A DNA stretch of 61,028 nucleotides from Candidatus Obscuribacterales bacterium (GTDB lineage: Bacteria; Cyanobacteriota; Vampirovibrionia; Obscuribacterales; Obscuribacteraceae): positions 1 through 61,028 of the forward strand of contig JAIELX010000035.1 in assembly GCA_019752635.1 (NCBI GenBank), written 5' to 3'. Positions 26,291-32,859 of the stretch are shown here, piece by piece. Positions within the stretch are counted from its first letter, which is position 1. Each line of letters starts with the position of its first letter. A program made the position numbers and the translations under genes. Under the pieces are notes generated by a model, which did not search any database, had not been told where the DNA came from, and was given only the letters and a program-made list of their open reading frames with translations.

Positions 26291-26311
26291 ACCGCCTCGG
26301 GAAGAGGCGGT
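26291..26311. terminator. hairpin after the first S1-repeat gene
   Basis: Stem ACCGCCTC/GAGGCGGT with a 5-base loop, 42 bases past the stop. No T-run. Confidence 0.65.
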
Positions 26312-26355
26312 TAATGCCGAGCACTTCCCACGTCGCAACGGGCGACGAATCAACC

Positions 26356-26390
26356 GCAGAGCGAACCTGGTAGCGCGGGTTCGCCTCTGC
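26356..26390. terminator. hairpin before tRNA-Arg(ACG)
   Basis: Stem GCAGAG+CGAACC against GGTTCG+CTCTGC with one bulged C. It ends 6 bases before the tRNA and may guide processing. Confidence 0.55.
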
Positions 26391-26395
26391 ATTTC

Positions 26396-26469
26396 ACTCC
26401 TGTAGCTCAGCGGATCAGAGCACCGGTCTACGGAACCGGGGGTCGGGGGTTCGAATCCCTCCAGGAGTA
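26396..26469 (+). tRNA. tRNA-Arg(ACG), copy 1
   Basis: Acceptor ACTCCTG/CAGGAGT, anticodon loop CTACGGA; the A34 would be edited to inosine by TadA. Discriminator A, then CT. A second copy lies at 27096. Confidence 0.95.
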
Positions 26470-26538
26470 CTGGTCAGCAACACGATGAAGCGGGCGCTTG
26501 CGCCTGCCCATTTGTCGAAAGACCGTTTTGCTGATGCT

Positions 26539-26566
26539 GCGGGTCAGAGCCATTGCACTGACCCGC
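26539..26566. terminator. hairpin between tRNA genes
   Basis: Perfect 9-base-pair stem GCGGGTCAG/CTGACCCGC, 9 bases before the second tRNA-Trp. Confidence 0.6.
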
Positions 26567-26575
26567 ACTCAATAT

Positions 26576-26648
26576 TCTGGCGTAGCTCAATTGGTAGAGC
26601 ACTGGTCTCCAAAACCAGCCGTTGCAGGTTCAATTCCTGTCGCCAGGA
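26576..26648 (+). tRNA. tRNA with CCA anticodon (Trp type 2), copy 1
   Basis: Acceptor TCTGGCG/CGCCAGG with T1-G72, anticodon loop CTCCAAA on a sound stem. The discriminator is A, not the G that bacterial tryptophanyl-tRNA synthetase prefers. CT follows. It differs in body sequence from the tRNA-Trp at 23080. Confidence 0.9.
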
Positions 26649-26654
26649 CTCTTC

Positions 26655-26727
26655 GCTTCCTTCGTCTAGGGGACTAGGACGTCAGCCTCTCAAGCTGAAA
26701 ACGCGGGTTCGAATCCCGCAGGAAGCA
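26655..26727 (+). tRNA. tRNA-Glu(CUC)
   Basis: Acceptor GCTTCCT/AGGAAGC, anticodon loop CTCTCAA. Discriminator A, then CT. Confidence 0.94.
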
Positions 26728-26744
26728 CTCGGTCGTTCACTCAC

Positions 26745-26818
26745 GCTCCTGTAGCTCAGCGGATCAGAGCATCGGTCTTCGGAACCGAGAGTCGGGGGTT
26801 CGAATCCCTCCAGGAGTA
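26745..26818 (+). tRNA. tRNA-Arg(UCG)
   Basis: Acceptor GCTCCTG/CAGGAGT (G1-T72), anticodon loop CTTCGGA. Body nearly identical to the two ACG tRNAs, so it arose by duplication and anticodon change. Discriminator A, then CT. Confidence 0.94.
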
Positions 26819-26839
26819 CTGCACCATTTACGGTGCCAT

Positions 26840-26922
26840 GCGGAGTTGGCGGAATGGCAGACGCACCAGCCTCAGGAGCTGGTGACCGCAAGGTTGTGAG
26901 GGTTCAAGTCCCTCACTCCGCA
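26840..26922 (+). tRNA. tRNA-Leu(CAG)
   Basis: Class II tRNA with long variable arm, acceptor GCGGAGT/ACTCCGC, anticodon loop CTCAGGA. Discriminator A, then CT. The only leucine tRNA in the array. Confidence 0.95.
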
Positions 26923-26930
26923 CTCAATAT

Positions 26931-27003
26931 TCTGGCGTAGCTCAATTGGTAGAGCACTGGTCTCCAAAACCAGTCGTTGCAGGTTCAATTCCTGTCGCCA
27001 GGA
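26931..27003 (+). tRNA. tRNA with CCA anticodon (Trp type 2), copy 2
   Basis: Differs by one base from the copy at 26576, and the 5' flank (CGCACTCAATAT) is also shared, so the unit was duplicated. Same T1-G72 pair and discriminator A. CT follows. Confidence 0.9.
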
Positions 27004-27011
27004 CTCTGCAC

Positions 27012-27084
27012 GCTCCCGTCGTCTAGCGGCCTAGGACGTCGGACTTTCACTCCGAAAACACGGGTTCGATTCCCGTCGGGAGCA
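27012..27084 (+). tRNA. tRNA-Glu(UUC), copy 1
   Basis: Acceptor GCTCCCG/CGGGAGC, anticodon loop CTTTCAC. Discriminator A, then CT. Confidence 0.95.
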
Positions 27085-27095
27085 CTGCTTCTTTC

Positions 27096-27169
27096 ACTCC
27101 TGTAGCTCAGCGGATTAGAGCACCGGTCTACGGAACCGGGGGGCGGGGGTTCGAATCCCTCCAGGAGTA
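27096..27169 (+). tRNA. tRNA-Arg(ACG), copy 2
   Basis: Almost identical to the copy at 26396, with changes in the D-loop and variable loop. Discriminator A, then CT. Confidence 0.95.
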
Positions 27170-27389
27170 CTCGGTAGAAGAGCAACTGAGCAACCACCAC
27201 TTCATTGCAATAAGACCGTGCATTGCACGGGCGCGCCCGCTCTTCCAACAGAGCGTCATGCAAATGGAAAACTGGTGGAAATCCGGTTGCTTGCACTTCG
27301 GTGCACTTCGCCGATGGGCTGAATAAGCCCTTCTTGTTTGAGAATGGGGCTACCCGCAGGCGCAGCGGATTAGCTCGCGAGAACACACT

Positions 27390-28445
27390 ATGGCGACTGC
27401 CATCACGGACCACGACCACGTCGACATCGACATGGCCGCGCTTCTTTCCTTTTCCCGGAACATGCCTGCCCGCGGGCAGACGGTTGAAGGAACCGTGCTT
27501 TCGGTCTCGAAAGCCGGTGCCATCGTCACCTTCGGCAGCAAGAGCGACGCGGTAGTACCGCCGAAGCACATCGGAGAAGAGCAGCTCACGCCTGGCCAGC
27601 GCGTGAGTTTCGTCGTGTTCAAAAGCGCTGACATCGACGACTCCGTCGAGCTGACGCGGCTCTGGCATGACCTGCAGCGTCATTGTCTGGCGGGCAACAC
27701 CGTCAACGTTCGCATCACCGATGTGGTGAAGCGCGCTGGCAGTGTTGCCGGTGTGCGGGCGAAGTTCAAAGAGCTCAGCGGATTCGTGCCGAGCAGCCTG
27801 CTCGCCAGTGCAGTACCGCTGGACAAGCTCGTCGGGACTACGGTCGCCGTAAAGGTGGCCGATGCGGACCCGGAAAGCAACCGCCTGATCTTCGATAGGC
27901 GGCGCGTTCTCGAAGAAGAACGCATGCAGTCCATGAAGCCTGGCGACGTCCTCACCGGGACCGTTCGCACCGTGGCAACGCGGGACGACGGCAGTGAATT
28001 CGGGCTGTTCGTCGAAACCGCCGGAGCGAGCGGACTCGTTCACCGTTCGGAGTTGCCGCTCAGCAAAGACGCGGCGGTCAGCGCACACTATCGCGCCGGG
28101 CAGCAAGTACAAGTGGTGGTGCTGTCGATCACCGACCGCCAACGCGGCCGCAAGTCGCTGTCGCTCAGCATCAAGCGCCTTGTGCGCGATCGCTTCATCA
28201 GCGGACTGCAGGTAGGCGATACCGTCAGCGGTGTCGTCGCCAAGCAGGCCGACTACGGCTTCTTCGTTCGATTGAGCGAAGAGGTTGAGGTCAACGGTCT
28301 GCTGCACCGCAGCCAACTGCCGTCGGCAGTGCGTTCCGGTCGGCGACCGCTACATGTCGGCGACCCGGTGTCGGTAAAGGTGGCATCCGTCGATGCCGCC
28401 ACCGGCCGCATCGGGTTGAGCATGCGCGACCAAGCGCATAGCTAA
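27390..28445 (+). CDS. four-repeat S1-domain RNA-binding protein inside the tRNA array
   Basis: 351 residues with four S1-type repeats at about 18-88, 98-175, 190-270 and 272-350. Repeats 3 and 4 are the most typical (GTVRTVATRDDGSEFGLFVE with SGLVHRSELP; GVVAKQADYGFFVRLSE with NGLLHRSQLP). The layout is like a shortened ribosomal protein S1 without other domains. The 220-base leader lacks a strong ribosome binding site. A classical terminator follows. Like the S1 gene at 25485 it lies among tRNA genes and probably acts on RNA; it could stand in for or compete with host S1 on island mRNAs. Confidence 0.87.
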   Translation: MATAITDHDHVDIDMAALLSFSRNMPARGQTVEGTVLSVSKAGAIVTFGSKSDAVVPPKHIGEEQLTPGQRVSFVVFKSADIDDSVELTRLWHDLQRHCLAGNTVNVRITDVVKRAGSVAGVRAKFKELSGFVPSSLLASAVPLDKLVGTTVAVKVADADPESNRLIFDRRRVLEEERMQSMKPGDVLTGTVRTVATRDDGSEFGLFVETAGASGLVHRSELPLSKDAAVSAHYRAGQQVQVVVLSITDRQRGRKSLSLSIKRLVRDRFISGLQVGDTVSGVVAKQADYGFFVRLSEEVEVNGLLHRSQLPSAVRSGRRPLHVGDPVSVKVASVDAATGRIGLSMRDQAHS

Positions 28446-28488
28446 GTCGTCCGGCGGATGAGCGTCGGGATAAGCTCGTCCGCCTTCG

Positions 28489-28520
28489 GGCGAGGCACCT
28501 TCAGCAGTGCCTCGCCTTTT
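28489..28520 (+). terminator. rho-independent terminator after the second S1-repeat gene
   Basis: Stem GGCGAGGCAC/GTGCCTCGCC followed by TTTT. It sits directly before the last tRNA-Glu, which therefore needs readthrough or its own promoter. Confidence 0.85.
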
Positions 28521-28522
28521 GC

Positions 28523-28595
28523 GCTCCCGTCGTCTAGAGGCCTAGGACATCGGACTTTCAATCCGAGAACACGGGTTCGAATCCCGTCGGGAGCA
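28523..28595 (+). tRNA. tRNA-Glu(UUC), copy 2
   Basis: Acceptor GCTCCCG/CGGGAGC, anticodon loop CTTTCAA. Close copy of the gene at 27012. Discriminator A, then CT. Last tRNA of the array. Confidence 0.95.
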
Positions 28596-28682
28596 CTCAC
28601 AGAGCAAGTGCGGCACTCGCTCGTTTTTTTCAACCTCTAATACTTGGCTTCCCAACAAAGGCATTCGAATTGGAGAACTCCA

Positions 28683-29138
28683 ATGGACATCGGCGCAGGA
28701 AAAGGCTGGCCGGAGTCCGCTCTGTCAAACTTCTCGCCACACCCGTTCATCTTTCGCGGTTTCACCGTAGCCTCCATGGAGGGACTACTGCAATCGTTAA
28801 AGGAGAAAAACCCTGAGATGCAGAAGCACGTCATGACTCTGGTCGGACGTGCTGCAAAATTCAAGGGGATGAAAAAGAAGTGGTGGAAGACACAGACACT
28901 CTGGTGGCAGGGTGAGGCCATCGATCGCCAATCGCAGGAGTATCAAAAACTCCTCGACGAAGCGTTCCAGGCCATGTTCACCCAAAACACATCTGCTCAA
29001 CGGGCTCTACTGGCGTCCGGCAAAGCGGTTCTGCAGCACAGCATCGGAAAATCGGATTCCCGTAAAACCGTGCTGACTCGGGCCGAGTTTACCGGCCGAC
29101 TTACTCGCATCCGCGAGCAGCTACAAGCGAAACGATAG
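28683..29138 (+). CDS. NADAR-family (YbiA-like) protein
   Basis: 151 residues. The order SALSNFSPHPFIFRGFTVASMEGLLQSLK, split here as SALSNFSPHPF and ASMEGLLQSLK, is the NADAR/DUF1768 signature, and the C-terminal LTRAEFTGRLTRIR fits as well. Known members cleave N-glycosidic bonds, either on riboflavin-pathway intermediates (YbiA) or to remove ADP-ribose from nucleic acids, and some phages carry them. GGAG is 7 bases before the ATG at 28683. Placed directly after the tRNA array, a role in removing modifications from RNA or DNA is plausible; a metabolic role is equally possible. Confidence 0.8.
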   Translation: MDIGAGKGWPESALSNFSPHPFIFRGFTVASMEGLLQSLKEKNPEMQKHVMTLVGRAAKFKGMKKKWWKTQTLWWQGEAIDRQSQEYQKLLDEAFQAMFTQNTSAQRALLASGKAVLQHSIGKSDSRKTVLTRAEFTGRLTRIREQLQAKR

Positions 29139-29200
29139 TGCACCGCCCATAGTGCCTATCCGATTCTTCAACTTCCATTTCAACTTCACCGGAGCCTCAA

Positions 29201-29548
29201 ATGAAAGACATCAAGAACCAGGCTACCTTCGTGCAAGCCAGGATTACCCGGCTGCAGCGTGCCATTCGCAAGCAGACCCGTCCTCTGCAGAAGCGCATCC
29301 GTTCTCTCGGCACGGAGCTGAGCCGGATGTTGCACGCGGACCTCAAGGCGCGCGGGCTGCTCTTGTTCGACTGCAGCAACAGCCCCGGCAACGTGTGCGT
29401 TGGAACGCGCGCGGACATGCAGCGCTGCGAGGACATGGGCGGCGGGGTTGCCTTCGAGGTAACCGGGCCGATTCGGCAGACCAAGGATGGCTACGAAATC
29501 CGCCTGGACGGTGAGTGGCAACGGTTCCGAACCCCCGCCGGCTGGTAA
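29201..29548 (+). CDS. hypothetical protein with basic coiled-coil N-terminus
   Basis: 115 residues. The first 50 are a basic amphipathic helix (TRLQRAIRKQTRPLQKRIRS), followed by a small beta-type domain. No membrane segment. The ribosome binding site before the ATG (CCGGAG) is reasonable. The product of this basic-helix plus small-domain layout is not recognised. It is plus-strand and in line with the zinc proteins that follow. Confidence 0.7.
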   Translation: MKDIKNQATFVQARITRLQRAIRKQTRPLQKRIRSLGTELSRMLHADLKARGLLLFDCSNSPGNVCVGTRADMQRCEDMGGGVAFEVTGPIRQTKDGYEIRLDGEWQRFRTPAGW

Positions 29549-29710
29549 CCGGCAAGCGCACTGATGCGCTATGCACCACCGGCTGCGCGTGGAATGGCGC
29601 GGCCGGTCTGCTTTCGCTTGAACCACTCCACACACTTCTAGCCGGAGCTGGTTCCGGTGAGATTCCGGGAAGAAACCTTGGTCTTCCCAGCCCACCCTGA
29701 GCGAATAGCT

Positions 29711-29968
29711 ATGGATGACATGCAGAAGCTCGAACAGATGCTGAGCGAAATCAGCGCACTGGAGCAGCGGGCACAAGCATTACGAGCCGCCGCCGACGCT
29801 ATCGGCAGGCTCGAATGGTGCTCGACGTGCCAGCGCAACGAGCTGTTCCGTCCCGGTCAGTGGCCCCCGGGCTGGAGCTCATACCATGACCCGGAGTGCT
29901 GGATCGGGTCGGTCGATTACTACTGCCCGGCACATGCGGCCGACTGCCCGCGCTACGAAGACGAGTAA
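29711..29968 (+). CDS. coiled-coil zinc-binding protein, paralogue 1 of 3
   Basis: 85 residues. Leucine-heptad helix at the start (KLEQMLSEISALEQRAQALR), then CSTC and later YYCPAH, a likely single zinc site of type CxxC...CPxH. The ATG at 29711 aligns with the starts of the two downstream paralogues; an in-frame GTG at 29657 also has a GGAG upstream, so the start is not certain. It is shorter than its relatives because the C-terminal tail is missing. Function unknown; dimerisation by the coiled coil is likely. Confidence 0.7.
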   Translation: MDDMQKLEQMLSEISALEQRAQALRAAADAIGRLEWCSTCQRNELFRPGQWPPGWSSYHDPECWIGSVDYYCPAHAADCPRYEDE

Positions 29969-30022
29969 CCCGAACAGGGAACCGTTTCCGGCGCAGGCTA
30001 CTGAGCTCCTATTTTTTGGACA

Positions 30023-30065
30023 ACGCACCGAGAAACGCACGACAGTCGTGCATCTCTCGGTGCGT
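30023..30065. terminator. hairpin between paralogues 1 and 2
   Basis: Outer stem ACGCACCGAGA/TCTCGGTGCGT, inner stem GCACG/CGTGC. It lies just before the ribosome binding site of the next gene. Confidence 0.65.
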
Positions 30066-30084
30066 ATCCAAACGGGAGACTCAC

Positions 30085-30441
30085 ATGAGCAACGAAGCTC
30101 GACTCGAGAACCTCCAGGCAGAAATCGCGCGGCTGCGAATCGCCCTGGCGGCGCTGCAAGAGGAAGCGGACAACGTGGGGCAGTTCATCCACTGCGGCAT
30201 GTGCAACATGCGAGTGCTCATCCCCGGCGGTCAGCGCACTCCGCGCGGATGGCTCGCAAAGTGGTGCCACTGTGGTGGTGACGACGAATACTACTGCCCG
30301 GACCACTGGGACGCCGCCTGCCTGGACGATACCGACTCCTGGTCCTCCGGTGGACAGGATATCCGCTTGCCCTTCGACGAGGCACATCACTTCGACGAGG
30401 CCGAGTGGCAACGCATCAAGATTCAGTTCGGCGCGAACTGA
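30085..30441 (+). CDS. coiled-coil zinc-binding protein, paralogue 2 of 3
   Basis: 118 residues. Heptad helix (RLENLQAEIARLRIALAALQ), CGMC, WCHC, YYCPDHWDAACLDDTDSW, then a tail ending EWQRIKIQFGAN. GGGAG precedes the ATG at 30085. Same length as paralogue 3, with the shared LDDTD/LDNTD, GGQDIRLPF/GGESIRLPF and WQRIK/WRRIK blocks. A tandem set with separate ribosome binding sites and hairpins suggests recent expansion under selection. Function unknown. Confidence 0.75.
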   Translation: MSNEARLENLQAEIARLRIALAALQEEADNVGQFIHCGMCNMRVLIPGGQRTPRGWLAKWCHCGGDDEYYCPDHWDAACLDDTDSWSSGGQDIRLPFDEAHHFDEAEWQRIKIQFGAN

Positions 30442-30449
30442 TGTAAACG

Positions 30450-30469
30450 GGCATGGATGCCAGTTTTTT
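30450..30469 (+). terminator. possible terminator between paralogues 2 and 3
   Basis: Short stem around GGCATGGATGCC followed by six T. The loop is tight, so this is only a moderate candidate. Confidence 0.4.
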
Positions 30470-30507
30470 GCATTCCTTCCATAACCAACACCAACCAGGA
30501 GACGGAC

Positions 30508-30864
30508 ATGAACGAACTGGAACAACTGGACCAACTGCGCGCGGAAATCGAGCAACTGCAACAGGCCGCCGCCAGCCTGGAAGAGCGCGCCGCCGCCATC
30601 GGCGATACCGTGCAGTGCAGTCACTGCAAGCAACGCGCACTCGTTCGCACCGGAGAAGGGCTTCCCCGAGGATGGCTGCAGATGATCTGCCACAGCACCG
30701 GCTACGACTCCTACTTCTGTCCAGAACACTGGGACACCGCCTACCTGGACAATACCGACTACTGGTACTCAGGTGGCGAATCCATCCGTCTGCCCTTTGG
30801 AAAGGGGCGCTGGTGGAACGAAGGCAAGTGGAGGCGCATCAAAAAGAAGTTTGGTGCGAAGTAA
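30508..30864 (+). CDS. coiled-coil zinc-binding protein, paralogue 3 of 3
   Basis: 118 residues. Heptad helix (LDQLRAEIEQLQQAAASLEE), CSHC, YFCPEHWDTAYLDNTDYW, basic end KWRRIKKKFGAK. AGGAG lies a few bases before the ATG at 30508; an upstream in-frame ATG at 30457 lacks one. It ends the plus-strand series with a strong terminator. Conserved zinc ligands and a basic tail would fit nucleic-acid or ribosome binding, but this is inference only. Confidence 0.75.
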   Translation: MNELEQLDQLRAEIEQLQQAAASLEERAAAIGDTVQCSHCKQRALVRTGEGLPRGWLQMICHSTGYDSYFCPEHWDTAYLDNTDYWYSGGESIRLPFGKGRWWNEGKWRRIKKKFGAK

Positions 30865-30871
30865 GGCGGAA

Positions 30872-31055
30872 CAAGTCGAACTCACGGACGCGTTCGCAAC
30901 GGGCTTCGGAGCCCGTTCTCTTTTACGCGCCAAATCTACTATACTCCCGCGTGCTCCACAGGCGGCGCAAAATTGGAACCCTCGCAGTTGTTCGACTTGT
31001 CCTTCGTATCGAATTCGTGATGAATTTTCGCCGTTTTCGTATCGAATTCGTGATG
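30872..31055. repeat. inverted and direct repeats at the convergent junction
   Basis: A 10-base inverted repeat, CAAGTCGAAC (30872-30881) and GTTCGACTTG (30990-30999), brackets the terminator. Next to it a 20-base direct repeat, TTCGTATCGAATTCGTGATG, occurs at 31003-31022 and 31036-31055, 33 bases apart. The unit contains the palindrome GAATTC. It could be a protein-binding site, an attachment site or a small repeat expansion. Confidence 0.7.
30898..30923 (+). terminator. rho-independent terminator ending the plus-strand block
   Basis: Perfect stem AACGGGCT/AGCCCGTT with the stable loop TCGG, then CTCTTTT. It separates the plus block (20990-30864) from the convergent minus block. Confidence 0.92.
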
Positions 31056-31149
31056 CCACTTACTGTACTCACTTCCGTCAAGCCTTTCTACTGTGACCTT
31101 TTGGGCTCACCCTCTTTTACGCCTTCTTATAGTAGGGTGACGGGAAAAG

Positions 31150-31203
31150 GCAGAACCGGGGGACTGGGCACCAGATGTGGTGCGACAGCTCCCCCGTTTC
31201 TGC
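31150..31203. terminator. long hairpin ending the minus-strand block
   Basis: Outer arms GCAGAA/TTCTGC and CGGGGGA/TCCCCCG, inner arms GCACC/GGTGC. It lies 15 bases past the stop of the last minus gene. Confidence 0.75.
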
Positions 31204-31217
31204 GTCTCATCTAACGC

Positions 31218-31523
31218 TCAGCTCTTCGAACCCACGCCCACGGCAAAGCCCCACAGCCCGATGCCGATGAGGGCAGGAATCTCCGCATACCCGATGAAAA
31301 GCATGACGAAAGCCACGACGAAAGCCGCCGCGCCGAACAGGAAGAACAGGATCGCTCCGAAAGCGTTACCCTGGCGTTCGTCGGCGCTGCGACCGGGGCT
31401 GATGCCGGCGACGACGCGACCGAGGCAGAGCGGCACCGCGAAGGAGCCGATAACCCACGCGAGAAACAACAGCACGGCGTACGGGTTGCTGAAGTGAACG
31501 TTGGCGAGAATGTTTGCAAGCAT
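31218..31523 (-). CDS. small membrane protein
   Basis: 101 residues with about three hydrophobic segments (AVLLFLAWVIGSFAVPLCLG, AFGAILFFLFGAAAFVVAFV, IPALIGIGLWGFAVGVG). GAAAGG lies upstream of the ATG at 31523; longer frames overlap the leader repeat. It is the last gene of the minus block. No family recognised. Confidence 0.7.
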   Translation of the reverse strand: MLANILANVHFSNPYAVLLFLAWVIGSFAVPLCLGRVVAGISPGRSADERQGNAFGAILFFLFGAAAFVVAFVMLFIGYAEIPALIGIGLWGFAVGVGSKS

Positions 31524-31569
31524 TTTTCGTAACCTTTCTTGCAGTAGTGGTACTGCGCTCTTAGTGCTC

Positions 31570-31623
31570 GCACCGAAGTGAAACAGCGATGCGAGAAACA
31601 GAGGCGCGCGTGGTGCGCGCCTC
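31570..31623. repeat. leader repeat with hairpin, copy 1
   Basis: A 29-base sequence (31570-31598) is identical to 32795-32823. It adjoins a hairpin with arms GAGGCGCGC/GCGCGCCTC. On the minus strand the hairpin ends the upstream gene and the repeat forms the leader of the 31523 gene, 47 bases before its ATG. Confidence 0.85.
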
Positions 31624-31689
31624 GTGCACACAATCGGCAGCGAACAGGAGCCAAGTAGGAAAGGCGCATCCATAAGCCTCTCCAGCGAC

Positions 31690-32709
31690 TCAGTCCGCCG
31701 GACTGGTGTGAATCATGGTGAGCAGCGAACCGTAGTGTTCGGCACCGACAAGGCGAAACACTCCGCCGGTCGATTTGAAGGTGATGGTTTCGCGGCTGAA
31801 CTCGGGATGATTTTGCTCTACCAGTTCATACCGAACGATCTTCACCAACTCATCGGCTCGAATCATCATGACGTTCCCGCCATCGACGAACTGAATTTGT
31901 CGAATCGCGTCCACGCCTCCGTAAGTGGTCATCTCACCCTGATGCGTGTGCGGATTGGACACCCACAATTCGTTGCCGACGCCGGCCCAGGCCACAAGGC
32001 CCTTATCCGAAGCGGCCAGAGTCAAGGCGCGGAAAGCCCCGAACGGTTCGCCGTCCAGCGTCATGGAGTGTCGTTCGACCGAGTCGTCGTCCGGGTCCAA
32101 CGAGAAGGAGGTCACACCGTGGAAGTCGGTGGCGACCAGAATCCGATCCGTCACCTCGTCAACCGCCAGAGCCACTACCCCCGAGGGCAACAGCACCTCC
32201 TTGGCCAGGTGCGACTCGTCTTCGTCGATGCGAAAGACACCGACCTTGCCAGCGCCGTTCCCGACCACCAGCAACTGGCCATCTCGCGAGCAGGCCACGA
32301 CACTCGGGTCCGGGAAGGACAGCACCTCCATCATCTTCCCGTCGCGCGGGCGAACGCGGTAGACGCTGTCATCGCCCGCTCCGTGAACAACAACGGCCTC
32401 GCCGCTCTCTCCGCGGTAGGCAACGCAAGCCGCCGGAACGCCAAAGCGGCATTTCATCAACACGGTCTCGTCGGTCAATACGACCGGTTCCGGCTGCATT
32501 CCGTCATGAGCCAACATGACGGCCCGAGCAAGCCCTGCCTTGCGCAAGTCGTGGAAGAATGGCGGATGCTCCTCGTAGACAACGCAGGCGGTATCGGGCA
32601 TTCCGGGGCAGAGGACGACGGCCTTGATGCGCTCGAATTTCTGCTCTTCCACGTAGATGGGAATACAAATCGGGTCGTGCAACCGACCATTGCTCTGTGA
32701 AGTCTTCAT
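31690..32709 (-). CDS. beta-propeller (WD40-like) protein 1
   Basis: 339 residues, no signal peptide. Repeated beta-type units such as VVACSRDGQLLVVGNGAGKVGVF (shown as SRDGQLLVVGNGAGKVGVF), VVALAVDEVTDRILVATD and LTLAASDKGLVAWAG match propeller blades, without strict WD pairs. The ATG at 32709 follows AAAGAGG; a TTG one codon upstream is ignored. Propellers are usually protein-interaction platforms. The similar protein at 36576 lies at the other end of the block, so the two bracket the RNA ligase and phosphoesterase. Confidence 0.7.
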   Translation of the reverse strand: MKTSQSNGRLHDPICIPIYVEEQKFERIKAVVLCPGMPDTACVVYEEHPPFFHDLRKAGLARAVMLAHDGMQPEPVVLTDETVLMKCRFGVPAACVAYRGESGEAVVVHGAGDDSVYRVRPRDGKMMEVLSFPDPSVVACSRDGQLLVVGNGAGKVGVFRIDEDESHLAKEVLLPSGVVALAVDEVTDRILVATDFHGVTSFSLDPDDDSVERHSMTLDGEPFGAFRALTLAASDKGLVAWAGVGNELWVSNPHTHQGEMTTYGGVDAIRQIQFVDGGNVMMIRADELVKIVRYELVEQNHPEFSRETITFKSTGGVFRLVGAEHYGSLLTMIHTSPAD

Positions 32710-32794
32710 CAAAACCTCTTTCTTCGAGAAAAAAGATGACCAGAATCACTCTCTCAGCATGAACGCGAGCGAGCCAAGAACAAACGTTGCTGCC

Positions 32795-32848
32795 GCACCG
32801 AAGTGAAACAGCGATGCGAGAAAGAGGGGCGCGCGTAGTGCGCCCCTG
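32795..32848. repeat. leader repeat with hairpin, copy 2
   Basis: Same 29 bases as 31570-31598, here next to a hairpin with arms AGGGGCGC/GCGCCCCT just past the phosphoesterase stop. On the minus strand it lies in the leader of the propeller gene, 86 bases before its ATG. Confidence 0.85.
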
Positions 32849-32859
32849 GAAAGCCGCCG

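Noticed and set aside
27170..27389. Possible tRNA remnant before the second S1 gene
   Set aside because: A stem AACTGG/CCGGTT around a T-arm-like GGTGGAAATCC is visible, but no acceptor or anticodon arm fits.
26985..28316. Long minus-strand frame of 443 codons
   Set aside because: It runs antisense through the four-repeat S1 gene and three tRNA genes, and its C-terminal part is only reverse-translated tRNA sequence.
21300..28595. CRISPR array or rRNA operon associated with the tRNAs
   Set aside because: No regular spacer-repeat pattern and no rRNA sequence; the repeats are tRNA genes and their duplicates.
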